From: Euzebya pacifica
GTDB lineage: Bacteria; Actinomycetota; Nitriliruptoria; Euzebyales; Euzebyaceae
Direction of reading: 5' to 3'
DNA length: 64,000 nucleotides
Assembly: GCF_003344865.1 (NCBI RefSeq)
Contig: NZ_CP031165.1
Coordinates: 930,001 to 994,000, forward strand
In this document: positions 43,895 through 52,775 of the stretch, one piece after another
How positions within the stretch are numbered: the first letter of the stretch is position 1
Layout: each line of letters begins with the position of its first letter
Notes under the pieces: model-generated
What the model was told of the DNA's origin: nothing
What the model saw: the letters and a program-made list of their open reading frames with translations, nothing else
Databases searched by the model: none
Translations under genes and position numbers: made by a program

Positions 43895-45058
43895 GTGGAC
43901 CTCATGGAGTTCCAGGGCAAGGACCTTTTCCGCGCCCACGGCATTCCCACGACCCCGCAAGGACAGATCGCCACGACACCCGAGCAGGCCGAAGCGCTGG
44001 CAACCGAATACGGTGTGCCGGTCATGGTCAAGGCGCAGGTGCTGACGGGCGGTCGCGGCAAGGCCGGGGGGGTGAAGTACTGCCCCGACGCGGCAGCCGC
44101 GAAGGCTGCAGCAGAGGCGATCCTGGGCCTGGACATCAAGGGTCACGTCGTGCACAAGGTCCTGGTCGAGAAGGCCAGCGACATCGGCGAGGAGTACTAC
44201 CTCTCGATCCTTCACGACCGGGTGAGCAAGGGCTACAAGGCCATCTGCTCGGTCGAGGGCGGCGTGGAGATCGAAGAGGTCAACCGCACGCAGCCGGACA
44301 AGGTTGCCAAGGTCGACATCAACCCCGTGGACGGGATGTCGGAGGAGCTGGCCAACCAGATCCTCGACCAGGGCGCCATGCCCACCGACACCCGTGACCA
44401 GCAGGTCGCGCTGCTGATGAAGCTGTACGACGGCTTCGTCGCCAGCGACGCCACGCTGTTCGAGATCAACCCGTTGATCAAGACCGAGGACGGCCGCATC
44501 ATCGCGCTGGACTCCAAGGTCTCCCTCGACGACAACGCGCTGTTCCGCCACGAGGACCTCGCTGCGCTGGAGGGGCCCGTCCCCGACGACCAGCAGGGCG
44601 ACGACCTCGAGGCACGGGCCAAGGACAAGGGCCTGCAGTACGTCAAGCTCGACGGCGACATCGGGATCATGGGCAACGGCGCCGGGCTCGTCATGAGCAC
44701 CCTCGACGTCGTCTCCCAGGCCGGTGGCGAAGCGGCCAACTTCCTCGACGCCGGTGGCGGGGCCAGCGCGGAGTCCATGGCCGAGGGCATCGCCTTCGTG
44801 CTGGGCGACCCCGCGGTCAAGGTCATGCTGATCAACATCTTCGGCGGCATCACCCGCTGCGACGACGTCGCCAACGGTGTGCTCGGCGCGATGGAGATGC
44901 TCGGCGACGTCGAGCAGAAGCTGGTCGTCCGCCTGGACGGCAACTCCGCGGAGGAGGGGCGTCGGATCCTCGAAGGGGCCAACAACCCCAAGATCGTCCC
45001 CGCATCCCAGATGATCGAGGCCGCCGAGAAGGCCGTCGCGCTCGCCAAGGAGGCCTAG
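43895..45058 (+). CDS. sucC: Succinyl-CoA synthetase (ADP-forming) beta subunit
   Basis: A 387-residue ATP-grasp subunit of the citric-acid-cycle enzyme that converts succinyl-CoA to succinate with ATP or GTP synthesis. It starts MDLMEFQGKDLFRAHGIP, has VMVKAQVLTGGRGKAGG in the nucleotide region, FEINPLIKT and ALDSKVSLDDNALFRH for Mg2+, GNGAGLVMSTLD and the NIFGGITRCD succinate-binding loop. GTG at 43895 has GAGGAG five bases upstream; an ATG nine bases later is possible. sucD begins three bases after its stop. Confidence 0.97.
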   Translation: MDLMEFQGKDLFRAHGIPTTPQGQIATTPEQAEALATEYGVPVMVKAQVLTGGRGKAGGVKYCPDAAAAKAAAEAILGLDIKGHVVHKVLVEKASDIGEEYYLSILHDRVSKGYKAICSVEGGVEIEEVNRTQPDKVAKVDINPVDGMSEELANQILDQGAMPTDTRDQQVALLMKLYDGFVASDATLFEINPLIKTEDGRIIALDSKVSLDDNALFRHEDLAALEGPVPDDQQGDDLEARAKDKGLQYVKLDGDIGIMGNGAGLVMSTLDVVSQAGGEAANFLDAGGGASAESMAEGIAFVLGDPAVKVMLINIFGGITRCDDVANGVLGAMEMLGDVEQKLVVRLDGNSAEEGRRILEGANNPKIVPASQMIEAAEKAVALAKEA

Positions 45059-45061
45059 ACC

Positions 45062-45979
45062 ATGTCCATCATCATCGACGAGTCCACCAAGGTCGTCATC
45101 CAGGGAACCGGGAGCCAGGGCACCGCCCACGGCAAGCGGAACCAGGACTACGGCACCAAGATCGTGGCGGGTACCCACCCCAAGAAGGGCGGTACCACCT
45201 GGGAGGGGCTCGACGTCCCGATCTTCGCCACGGTCAAGGAGGCCAAGGACGAGGTCGGCGCCAACACCTCCATGGTCATGGTCCCCGCCCCGTTCACGAA
45301 GGCCGCGATCCTCGAGGCCTACGAGGCCGGCATCGAGACCATCGTTGCCATCACCGAGGGTGTCCCGGTCCACGACATGACCGAGGTCTACAACACCCTC
45401 TACACCCGGCAGGACGACGGCAGCTACGACATGTCCAGCGGTCCGATCCTGATCGGACCGAACTGCCCCGGGCTGATCAGCCCCGGCAAGGCCAACGTCG
45501 GCATCATCCCGCCGCAGATCACCAAGCCGGGCAAGGTCGGGCTGGTCAGCCGCTCCGGCACGCTGACCTACCAGATCATGCACGAGCTGAACCTGGCCGG
45601 GATCGGCATCTCGACCTGTGTCGGCATCGGTGGTGACCCGATCATCGGGTCCAACTTCATGGACATCATCCCGAAGTTCGCCGAGGACCCCGACACCGAA
45701 GCGATCGTGTTCGTCGGCGAGATCGGCGGCACCGAGGAGCAGAAGGTCGGTCGCTGGATCGCCGACAACATCCCCGACACCCCCTGCGTCGCCTACGTCG
45801 CCGGGTTCTCCGCCCCTCCGGGCAAGCAGATGGGCCACGCCGGCGCCATCGTCAAGGAGGGTTCGGAGGGTGGCGAGACCGCGGCCGACAAGAAGGCTGC
45901 GCTGGAGGAGATGGGCATCTCGGTGGGCATCAACCCCTCCGAGACCGCACAGCTGATGATCCAGCGCCTGAACGGCTAG
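45062..45979 (+). CDS. sucD: Succinyl-CoA synthetase alpha subunit
   Basis: A 305-residue CoA-binding subunit that carries the phosphohistidine intermediate. The N-terminal Rossmann part shows VVIQGTGSQGTAHGKRN (family GITG-QG variant), the middle has IGPNCPGLISPGKANVGI and GLVSRSGTLTYQ, GIGGDPIIG follows, and the active-site His lies in GKQMGHAGAIV near residue 258. Together with SucC it forms the full enzyme. A 14-bp terminator hairpin follows 17 bases after the stop. Confidence 0.97.
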   Translation: MSIIIDESTKVVIQGTGSQGTAHGKRNQDYGTKIVAGTHPKKGGTTWEGLDVPIFATVKEAKDEVGANTSMVMVPAPFTKAAILEAYEAGIETIVAITEGVPVHDMTEVYNTLYTRQDDGSYDMSSGPILIGPNCPGLISPGKANVGIIPPQITKPGKVGLVSRSGTLTYQIMHELNLAGIGISTCVGIGGDPIIGSNFMDIIPKFAEDPDTEAIVFVGEIGGTEEQKVGRWIADNIPDTPCVAYVAGFSAPPGKQMGHAGAIVKEGSEGGETAADKKAALEEMGISVGINPSETAQLMIQRLNG

Positions 45980-45995
45980 CACCCACTGGATCCAC

Positions 45996-46028
45996 GACGG
46001 GCCCCCGCCACATCGGCGGGGGCCCGTC
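45996..46028. terminator. Bidirectional terminator after sucD
   Basis: GACGGGCCCCCGCC (45996-46009) pairs perfectly with its complement at 46015-46028 around ACATC, followed by GTCGTT. It lies between the convergent sucD and phosphatase genes and can serve both. Confidence 0.85.
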
Positions 46029-46051
46029 GTCGTTGGTCACCGGAGCCCGGA

Positions 46052-46798
46052 TCAGACGTCGCCGCGCAGGTTGTGCCAGATCCGTCGGGGGCCGTCGAAC
46101 AGCCGGCTGAGGCCGCGGACGGCAACCGGCGGCTGCTCCAGCGGCAGCTCCCCGTCGACGGTGAGCGCGTAGGTGATCTGCTCGAGGCTGGGCGGGCCGA
46201 TGGAGAGGTTCTCCCACAGCAGGCCCGCGTTGGACTCGTCGGTCGTCAACGAGCTGTAGGCCGCCGCCATCACACCGGTGCGACCGACCCCGGCGCCGCA
46301 GTGCACGAAGACAGTGCCGCCGGCCTCGTCGACGACCTCCATGAACCGCTCGACCTGGCGGGTGGTCGGGGTCTGGCCGTCGCGGATCGGCATGTGCACG
46401 AACTCCAGGCCCAGCTCGTCGAGCAACGCCACCGGGGCCTGCTCGAACTCCTCCGCGCGCAGGTCGACCACGACCTCGACGCCGCGGTCGGCCAGGGCTC
46501 GGTACCCCTCGTCGGTGGGTGCGCGGCCGCGCCAGACGCGATCATCGATCGCCCGGGCCCGTGGGATGCCGGCCAGCTCCAGGTCGTCGTCGGGACCGAT
46601 GGCCAGCGCCGTCAGGTGGCTGCTCACGATGGCCAGGTTGCCCAGGCCGATCAGGACGACAGTGCCGATGACGACGGCCAGCACCCAGCCTCGGGGACGG
46701 GTCGGGCGTCGCAGCCACCGACGGGTTCCGCGCTGGGCAGCGGGATCGTCGAGCCTCGGCTCGGGAATGGTGTCGGGGGTGGGGTGTGTGGTGTTCAT
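46052..46798 (-). CDS. Membrane-anchored dual-specificity/tyrosine phosphatase
   Basis: A 248-residue protein with a polar N-terminus, one membrane helix at about 40-62 (WVLAVVIGTVVLIGLGNLAI) and a cysteine-phosphatase domain. The active-site loop is VHCGAGVGRTG (C-x5-R), and MPIRDGQ contains the likely general-acid Asp. By helix orientation (Arg-rich inside) the catalytic domain should be extracytoplasmic. Such domains hydrolyse phosphoproteins, phosphoinositides or polyphosphate-like substrates; the substrate is unknown. It is the last gene of a four-gene operon and starts inside the stop of its neighbour, so its function is expected to reverse or complete a reaction of the dikinase-like enzyme. 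Confidence 0.82.
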   Translation of the reverse strand: MNTTHPTPDTIPEPRLDDPAAQRGTRRWLRRPTRPRGWVLAVVIGTVVLIGLGNLAIVSSHLTALAIGPDDDLELAGIPRARAIDDRVWRGRAPTDEGYRALADRGVEVVVDLRAEEFEQAPVALLDELGLEFVHMPIRDGQTPTTRQVERFMEVVDEAGGTVFVHCGAGVGRTGVMAAAYSSLTTDESNAGLLWENLSIGPPSLEQITYALTVDGELPLEQPPVAVRGLSRLFDGPRRIWHNLRGDV

Positions 46799-47229
46799 GT
46801 CTCGCGGTCGATGACCCGATCGCCCTCGCGTTGGGTCATCGCCTCGACCTCCAGTCGTAGATGTCGAACTCTCAGATCCTCGAGGCAGCCGTGCAGCTGG
46901 TCCCGGTCGGGGGCATCGGCACCGGGTCGCAGCTCGATGCGGTAGGCCTCGACGCGACCAGCCGGACGCGCCTCGTGCTCGTCGGGATGCTGCGTGGCCT
47001 CGAAGGCGGCGACGGTGGCGCCGGGCACCGATTCGGCCACGCACACCTCGGTGTGGGCGCGGGCCAGCTGCTCGATCGGTTCGCCCGCCGTGCGTGCGTC
47101 GGCGAGGACGACCACCTCCAGGGAGGAGTCGTCGGGCACGTCGGCATGCACGGTCATGGTCTGCTCCCGCAGCACCCAGATGCCGACGCCGAGCAGTACG
47201 ACGAGGACGACGAGCAGCGATCGCCTCAT
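46795..47229 (-). CDS. Membrane-anchored protein of unknown function
   Basis: No family recognised. The 144-residue product begins MRRSLLVVLVVLLGVGIWVL, a signal anchor, and the remaining 120 residues form an acidic exported domain with two cysteines (EVCVAES and LHGCLEDL), probably joined by a disulfide. It overlaps both neighbours by four bases (ATGA junctions), which ties it to the phosphatase and the dikinase-like enzyme. It could be an accessory or sensing subunit of the phosphatase. Confidence 0.65.
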   Translation of the reverse strand: MRRSLLVVLVVLLGVGIWVLREQTMTVHADVPDDSSLEVVVLADARTAGEPIEQLARAHTEVCVAESVPGATVAAFEATQHPDEHEARPAGRVEAYRIELRPGADAPDRDQLHGCLEDLRVRHLRLEVEAMTQREGDRVIDRET

Positions 47230-47762
47230 CGTCGGCCGACCCCCGTGGGGCGTCCACGAAGCAGGCTGCTGGCGTCGTCGGGCACGGGTTGTTCGCCGGG
47301 GACCAACCCGCCGTCGGGGTAGGCCAGCGGGCCCATGCGTTCGGCCAGGCCCTCCTCGGCCGACGGGGTCGTGGTGGACTCCGCGACACGGCCGACGATC
47401 CACGCAACGGCGGACACGACCGCGCCGCCGCCGAGCAGCACGGTGATGAAGACGTTCATCTGCTCCTGCTGCTCCCGCAACCACGCGAAGTGGTCGCGGC
47501 GAGGCCGGGTCTGCTGCAGGTCGGCGAGGAACGCCGCGTCCATTCCCGACTGACCGGATGGCTCGCGAGCGCGGTCCAGCGACTGCTCGATGCGGTCGAG
47601 CCGCTGCACGACCCAGGCGAAGCCCATGACGACGATCACGGCCAGCAGGGCGAAGCCGGAGAACAGCGCTCGGTTCCACTGCCAGCGGACGAGGTAGGTG
47701 AACAGGTAGCCAGCGGAGCCGAGCATCCCGGCCAGCCCGATGAGCCATGCAAGCTTCTTCAC
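47226..47762 (-). CDS. Three-helix membrane protein of unknown function
   Basis: No family recognised. The 178-residue protein has hydrophobic segments at about 4-26, 33-53 and 103-123. Between the second and third lies a hydrophilic, charged section (VVQRLDRIEQSLDRAREP, then an Arg/Gln-rich stretch) that may form a coiled coil. The tail after 125 is Pro/Gly-rich. The GTG start overlaps the dikinase-like stop (GTGA) and its stop overlaps the next start (ATGA), so it is part of the coupled four-gene set and may be a membrane scaffold. Confidence 0.65.
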   Translation of the reverse strand: MKKLAWLIGLAGMLGSAGYLFTYLVRWQWNRALFSGFALLAVIVVMGFAWVVQRLDRIEQSLDRAREPSGQSGMDAAFLADLQQTRPRRDHFAWLREQQEQMNVFITVLLGGGAVVSAVAWIVGRVAESTTTPSAEEGLAERMGPLAYPDGGLVPGEQPVPDDASSLLRGRPTGVGRR

Positions 47763-49873
47763 GAGGTGCTCCTCTCCACGGTCCCCGCACCACCGTCGAC
47801 GACCAGCGACTCGGCGTCGGCCAGGTCCTCACGGGCGCCGGCCAGGCCGACGACGGTGGCGACGTCGGCCTCGCGGGCAAGGATGGCGACGTGGCTGAGC
47901 GGGCTGCCGGTCTCGGCGACCACCCCCTCGAGGCGTCCGAGGACACCCGCCAGCTCGGGTCCCAGCGCCGCGGTCAGCAGGACGGCGCCGTCCGGGATGT
48001 CGTCGACCTCGGTTTCGTCGTCCATCACGAACGGCTTCCCACGGCCGGTGCCGCCGCCCGCGCCGGTCCCGTCGTCGCCGTTGCCGGACCGCAGCGGCAC
48101 GATCGTGCCATCCGCTCCTCGGCGGAACCGTGACGGCAACGCGTCGTCGGCCGGTGGCGGCTGTAGGTCAGGGGCGGTGCCTGAGCGGACGGACGCGCAG
48201 AGGTCGTCCAGCCGGACGTGGCGGATGGCGGTCGGTTGGTCCAGCAGGTCCCGGTCGTGCAGGCGCCGGCCGAGGACGAGGGCGGCACGGGCCTGCAGCT
48301 CGTGGACCCAGCGGACGCGCATGCGCAACGCTTCGCGGACCACCCCGGGCGCCTCGGGGTCGGTCGTGCGATCCGGCCGATCCGGGACGTCGGTGACCTC
48401 CGGAAGATCGGGCTCGCCGCCGATGCGGGGCGCGTAGAGCGACAGGATCGCCGGCTCCCGGACGATCGCCTCGGCGTCGGTGAGACCGCGGCGGCGGGCA
48501 TCGGCCAGCAGGCGCAGCGCCACCCCGTTCCCGGTGAGCTCGTTGCCCGAGGGATCGGTGATGAGCCCGGTCAGCACCTCGTGGCCGTGGAGCGCGCGAA
48601 GCACGTCCCGGCTGCGGTGGAGCAGGTCCAGCAGCTGCTCGTCGGCGTAGTCCTCGAGCGGGCCGAGCTGTCCGAGCTCCTCGTCGGTCCGCCGGGCGAT
48701 CCGGCGACCGGCCGCGGGCAGGGCCGCCCGCAGACGGCCGAGTCGCCACGACGCCACCACCCGACGGGCCCGATCGCGGATGGGGGATCGGTTGCGGTCC
48801 GAGCGACCGAACAGCTCCAGGTCCACCGCGGGACGCCCGTAAATGGTCACCAGGACCGGCGAGGCATCGACGTCACCGTCGGATGCCACGGCACCGATAC
48901 GGAGCGCATGGGCGATTCCCTCGCGCAACGGCGGCACCCACAGGTCAACCTCGAGCGCCGCCATGCCCGACGGGAAGGTCTCGGCGATCGGCCCGGTGCC
49001 GAGCTCCGGTCCCTCGGGCACCGCGGTGACCTCGGTGGTGACGGGTCGTGTCTGCAGCAGGTACAACGTCCCGTCGGCGTCGGCGGCCCACTCGACATCC
49101 TGGGGGCCGTCGAATCGCTCGCCGACCTCGTTCACCAGGTCCACGACCGCCGCGATCAGGTCGTCGCCGGGGTCGGTCTCGGGATCCTCGGGTTCGGTGA
49201 CGACGGCGCCGTCGGCGTCGGTGATCCAGGTGTCCCCGTCGACGGTGCCGGACACGAGATCGTCGGGGTCGCCACAGACGACCGCGACGGTGCGCCGATC
49301 GGGACGGCCGGTCACGGGGTCGACCCCGAACGCCACCCCGCTCCAGGTCGGGTCGATCTGGCGCTGCACGACCACGGCGATGTCGTGCTGCGGCTCGAGG
49401 TCAGGCGTGTCGTCGGCCACGTTCGTGCGGGAATCGAGGACGGTCGCGATCGCCTTGCGGAGCTGCTCGACGGTGGTGACGTCCGCCACGGTCTCGTAGC
49501 GGCCGGCCATCGACTCCTCGTCCCCGTCCTCGACGACGGAGGAGGAGCGCACGACCACCGGGCCGCCGCGCCATGCCTCCTGCAGCTCGGCCTCGAGCAC
49601 GTCGATGCCCTCGCCGTCGATCTGCCGCGTGCCGTACACGGTCACCACCCAACCGGGGATGACGGGACACCCGGCGTTGGCCGCGATGGCCAGCGCGGCG
49701 CCCTTGCCGCCGACGACATCGCGGTCGGTGGCGCGGGGGTCGTCGAGGTCCAGCACCACCGTTTCGGTGGCCGTCGCCTCGGTCGAGGCCGCCGCGTCGG
49801 ACGAGGCCGTGCTGCGGTCGGACTCGACCGAAACGTGTCCAGCGGATGAGGTCCCGTCGCGCAGATCGGTCAT
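47759..49873 (-). CDS. PEP-synthase-like phosphotransferase (PPDK_N plus PEP-utiliser His domain)
   Basis: A 704-residue enzyme with dikinase architecture but no PEP-binding TIM barrel. An ATP-grasp N-terminal part (about 35-300) shows VVGGKGAALAIAANAGCPV, PVVVRSSSVVEDGDEESMAG, VVVQRQIDPTWSGVAFGVDP and a final QDVEWAADADGTLYLLQTRP, all typical and intact. Residues about 310-590 form a substrate-type region I do not recognise. The C-terminal swivelling domain carries the phosphorylatable His in GSPLSHVAILARE. This three-part layout is that of rifampicin phosphotransferase and a range of uncharacterised relatives, which move the beta phosphate of ATP to a hydroxyl. Substrate unknown. The first 35 residues are a Ser/Ala/Thr tail; no strong ribosome binding site precedes the ATG. 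Confidence 0.8.
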   Translation of the reverse strand: MTDLRDGTSSAGHVSVESDRSTASSDAAASTEATATETVVLDLDDPRATDRDVVGGKGAALAIAANAGCPVIPGWVVTVYGTRQIDGEGIDVLEAELQEAWRGGPVVVRSSSVVEDGDEESMAGRYETVADVTTVEQLRKAIATVLDSRTNVADDTPDLEPQHDIAVVVQRQIDPTWSGVAFGVDPVTGRPDRRTVAVVCGDPDDLVSGTVDGDTWITDADGAVVTEPEDPETDPGDDLIAAVVDLVNEVGERFDGPQDVEWAADADGTLYLLQTRPVTTEVTAVPEGPELGTGPIAETFPSGMAALEVDLWVPPLREGIAHALRIGAVASDGDVDASPVLVTIYGRPAVDLELFGRSDRNRSPIRDRARRVVASWRLGRLRAALPAAGRRIARRTDEELGQLGPLEDYADEQLLDLLHRSRDVLRALHGHEVLTGLITDPSGNELTGNGVALRLLADARRRGLTDAEAIVREPAILSLYAPRIGGEPDLPEVTDVPDRPDRTTDPEAPGVVREALRMRVRWVHELQARAALVLGRRLHDRDLLDQPTAIRHVRLDDLCASVRSGTAPDLQPPPADDALPSRFRRGADGTIVPLRSGNGDDGTGAGGGTGRGKPFVMDDETEVDDIPDGAVLLTAALGPELAGVLGRLEGVVAETGSPLSHVAILAREADVATVVGLAGAREDLADAESLVVDGGAGTVERSTS

Positions 49874-49930
49874 GAAAAGGCACGTTCCCGGCTGGCCACT
49901 TGACGAAACGCTCCGACGGTCAGCTCGGCG

Positions 49931-50920
49931 TCAGGTCCCTCGCGCGTCGCTCCGGGCGCGGTGGGCGTCCACGGCTCGGTCGGCCTTCGCCTGGAGCAGG
50001 CGCAGGCCGGCGCGCTCCAGCAGCGACGACAGGTCGTCGGTCCGGTCGGCCATGGCCAGGCCATGGGTCCAGGGTGTCGGGGACATCGCCTGCATGCGGG
50101 CGAGCATCTGCTCGGCCGTCCAGCGATCGGCGCCCGGCGCGAGGAGGACGAACTCGTCGCCGCCGAGTCGGGCCAGCACGTCACCCTTCCGGATGGCGCT
50201 GCGCCAGGCGTCCGCACAGTCCACGAGCAGCTCGTCCCCCGCAGCGTGGCCCCGGCCGTCGTTGATCGACTTGAACCCGTCGAGGTCGATGACCGCCAGC
50301 GCGAGCGGGCGTTCGGTTCGTTGGGCGTCCGACACCACGCGCGCACCGATGTCGAGGAGCCCGGCACGGTTCGCCAGCCCCGTGAGCGGGTCCGACTCGG
50401 CCAGCGTCCGCAGCCCGCCGCTCAACCGGTTGACCAGCTCCATCGTGGCCACCGTGGTGAGCGCCAGGACGACCAGCAGCCGCCACGCCGCGTCCACCCC
50501 GGCGGCCAGGAGGGCCAGGCTCGACCCCACCGAGAGGAAGGCGGCGTACGCACGGCTGGTCCACTTCGACGAGATGGCCGCGACCAGCACGCCGGTCCAC
50601 AACAACGAGGTGCTGACGATGGTCGCATCGACCGCTGATGCACTCCGCAGGATGGACCCGAACCCCAGCGCGATGCCGCCGGCCATGACGAGGTGGAACG
50701 ACCACATCCGGAACCTGGGGGCCAGCAGCCAGTAGACCAGGCCGATGATCGTCGTCGTCGCCACGCTGATGGCCGCGTCGTATGTCGTCGTCGGATCGGC
50801 AGGCCGCACGATCTGGACGAGCCCCGACACGACCACGAGCACCGCGAACGTCCGGACGTGCGTCGGGTCGACCGGCTGACGCCACGAGGCTGCACGTCGT
50901 CGGGACCCGGGGCTGAACAT
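49931..50920 (-). CDS. Membrane diguanylate cyclase (GGDEF)
   Basis: A 329-residue protein with about six N-terminal hydrophobic helices (residues 24-165) and one GGDEF domain, which makes cyclic di-GMP from two GTP. The catalytic loop is ARLGGDEFVLL, and RKGD five residues before it fits the inhibitory I-site RxxD; DPLTGLANRAG opens the domain. The membrane part has no recognised sensor. It lies 57 bp upstream of the dikinase-like gene in the same orientation, so cotranscription is possible. The opposite-strand exporter gene begins 95 bp away. Confidence 0.9.
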   Translation of the reverse strand: MFSPGSRRRAASWRQPVDPTHVRTFAVLVVVSGLVQIVRPADPTTTYDAAISVATTTIIGLVYWLLAPRFRMWSFHLVMAGGIALGFGSILRSASAVDATIVSTSLLWTGVLVAAISSKWTSRAYAAFLSVGSSLALLAAGVDAAWRLLVVLALTTVATMELVNRLSGGLRTLAESDPLTGLANRAGLLDIGARVVSDAQRTERPLALAVIDLDGFKSINDGRGHAAGDELLVDCADAWRSAIRKGDVLARLGGDEFVLLAPGADRWTAEQMLARMQAMSPTPWTHGLAMADRTDDLSSLLERAGLRLLQAKADRAVDAHRARSDARGT

Positions 50921-50999
50921 CGCTCACAGGCTAGCGAGGTCACGCCGGCGGGTCCCTCGTGCGTCCCGTCAGGGGGTGCAGATGCGGATCCGCCCGTGA

Positions 51000-51005
51000 T
51001 AGCGT
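51000..51005 (+). promoter_or_regulatory. -10 element (TAGCGT) of a leaderless exporter promoter
   Basis: TAGCGT ends nine bases before the GTG at 51015, with no ribosome binding site between. It lies in the 94-bp gap shared with the divergent diguanylate cyclase gene. Confidence 0.4.
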
Positions 51006-51014
51006 CGATCGGCT

Positions 51015-52775
51015 GTGCGCACATCAGGGGAGGGTTCCGCCGACCTGTCGTTGTTGACGGCCCACCTGCGGCCCGAGCGACGACAGCTCCTCGGCCTGCT
51101 CGGCGTGCTGCTCGTGGCGATGCTGCTGCCCGTCGCGGGCCCGGTGTTGCTGGGCAACGTGGTCGATGCGGCGCTTGCGGGCCGGCCCACCGGGGTGCTG
51201 CTGCGTGGGGCGGTGGCCTTCCTCGTCGTGACCCTCTTCGCCGATGGCCTGCAGCTGGCCCTGACCCGGTGGTCGGTGGCGCTGGCGTGGCGTGTCGGCA
51301 ACCGGCTGCGGCTGGACCTCGCACGCCACGCCCTCCGCCTCGACCTGACCTGGCACGGCGACCACAGCCCCGGGCTGCTGATCGAGCGCATCGACGGTGA
51401 CGTCGACGCGATCGTCCGCTTCTCCTCCTCCGCAGTCCTGAACCTGCTGGGCAACGCGGTGCTGCTGACCGGCACGCTGGCGGTGGCCCTGGTGATCGAG
51501 TGGCGTGCCGGCCTGCTGATCGCCGCCGCGTCCTTGCTGGCGGTGGAGGTCATGCGCCGGATGCGGCGCGCGGCCGTGCCCTTCTACGACGAGGAACGCG
51601 AGGTCCAGGCCAGCCTGTACGGCGACCTGGAGGAACGGCTCGGCGGACTGGAGGACGTCCGTGCCAACGGCGCCGCAGGCTACGCGGTGCACCGCCTGCA
51701 CGAGTCCTCGGCGCGCTGGTGGCGGGTCGCCAGGCGTGCCTCGATGCGGGGTGACGGCGCCTACGCGATCGCCGCCGCCGTCTTCACGATCGGTTCCGTG
51801 GCCACCCTGGCGCTGGCGATCTGGCTGCAGCTGGCCGGTCGCATCTCCCTCGGCGAGGTGCTGGCCCTGTTCCGCTTCTCCCAGATGGTCCGCCAGCCGC
51901 TGGAGGCGATCGCCGAGCAGATCACCGAGTTCCAGCGCGCCGTGGCCGGGTCCCGTCGGGCCGCACGGCTGCTGGCGACCGCTCCCGACATCGAGGACGG
52001 TCCCGGCGCGCACATCCCGCCCGGGCCGCTGTCGGTGGACTTCGACGACGTGCACTTCGCCTACCCCGACGAACCCGAACGGGTGGTGCTCGCCGGCATC
52101 GACATGCACCTGCCCGCCGGCTCCGTCGTGGGCGTGGTCGGTCGCACCGGCAGCGGCAAGACCTCCCTCGGTCGTCTGCTGGTTCGCTTCTGGGACGTCA
52201 CCGGCGGCTCGATCCGCCTCGGCGGCGTGGACGTGCGCGAACCCACGGGAGAGGAGCTGCGGCGCCGCGTCGGCGTGGTCACCCAGGAGGTACAGATCCT
52301 CCGCGCCAGCCTGCGGGACAACCTGACCCTCCTCGGGGCCGTCGAGGCCACCGACGACCAGCTCGTCGCCGCCATGCAGGAGGTCGGCCTCGGGGGATGG
52401 CTGGCCGCCCAGCCGGACGGCCTTGACACCCACCTGGAGGGGGCCGGGGGGTTGTCGGCCGGGCAGGCCCAGCTGCTGGCGTTCGCCCGCATCCTGCTGA
52501 CCGATCCGGGGCTCATCGTCCTCGACGAGGCCACCAGCCGGCTGGACCCGGCCACCGAGGCCCTCGTCACCCGGGCCACGGACCGGGTGTTCGCCGGTCG
52601 CACCGTCGTCATCATCGCCCACCGGCTTGCGACGCTGGACCGGGCCGACATCGTCGTGGTCATCGACGAGGGACGGGTGCTGGAAGCCGGCCCCCGCGCC
52701 GACCTGGCGCGACGCCACCGCGGTCGGTACGCCGCACTGCTGCAGGAGTCCGCCGGCGTGGGGGGCCAGCCATGA
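51015..52775 (+). CDS. ABC exporter half-transporter 1
   Basis: A 586-residue fused membrane-ATPase protein. Six hydrophobic helices (about 20-310) include LLGLLGVLLVAMLLPVAG and the substrate-cavity region. The nucleotide domain has Walker A GRTGSGKTSLG, the Q-loop (VTQEVQIL), signature LSAGQAQLLAFAR, a complete Walker B with the catalytic Glu (LIVLDEATSRLDP) and the His switch in IIAHRLATLDRA. The signature Ser-Ala replaces the common Ser-Gly-Gly. It forms a heterodimer with the next gene, whose start lies inside its stop. Cargo (drug, lipid or peptide) is unknown. Confidence 0.9.
   Translation: MRTSGEGSADLSLLTAHLRPERRQLLGLLGVLLVAMLLPVAGPVLLGNVVDAALAGRPTGVLLRGAVAFLVVTLFADGLQLALTRWSVALAWRVGNRLRLDLARHALRLDLTWHGDHSPGLLIERIDGDVDAIVRFSSSAVLNLLGNAVLLTGTLAVALVIEWRAGLLIAAASLLAVEVMRRMRRAAVPFYDEEREVQASLYGDLEERLGGLEDVRANGAAGYAVHRLHESSARWWRVARRASMRGDGAYAIAAAVFTIGSVATLALAIWLQLAGRISLGEVLALFRFSQMVRQPLEAIAEQITEFQRAVAGSRRAARLLATAPDIEDGPGAHIPPGPLSVDFDDVHFAYPDEPERVVLAGIDMHLPAGSVVGVVGRTGSGKTSLGRLLVRFWDVTGGSIRLGGVDVREPTGEELRRRVGVVTQEVQILRASLRDNLTLLGAVEATDDQLVAAMQEVGLGGWLAAQPDGLDTHLEGAGGLSAGQAQLLAFARILLTDPGLIVLDEATSRLDPATEALVTRATDRVFAGRTVVIIAHRLATLDRADIVVVIDEGRVLEAGPRADLARRHRGRYAALLQESAGVGGQP

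Noticed and set aside
47759-49873. A specific call as rifampicin phosphotransferase
   Set aside because: The ATP-grasp and His domains match, but the middle region is not recognisable as the rifampicin-binding domain and the length is about 160 residues shorter than the known enzymes.
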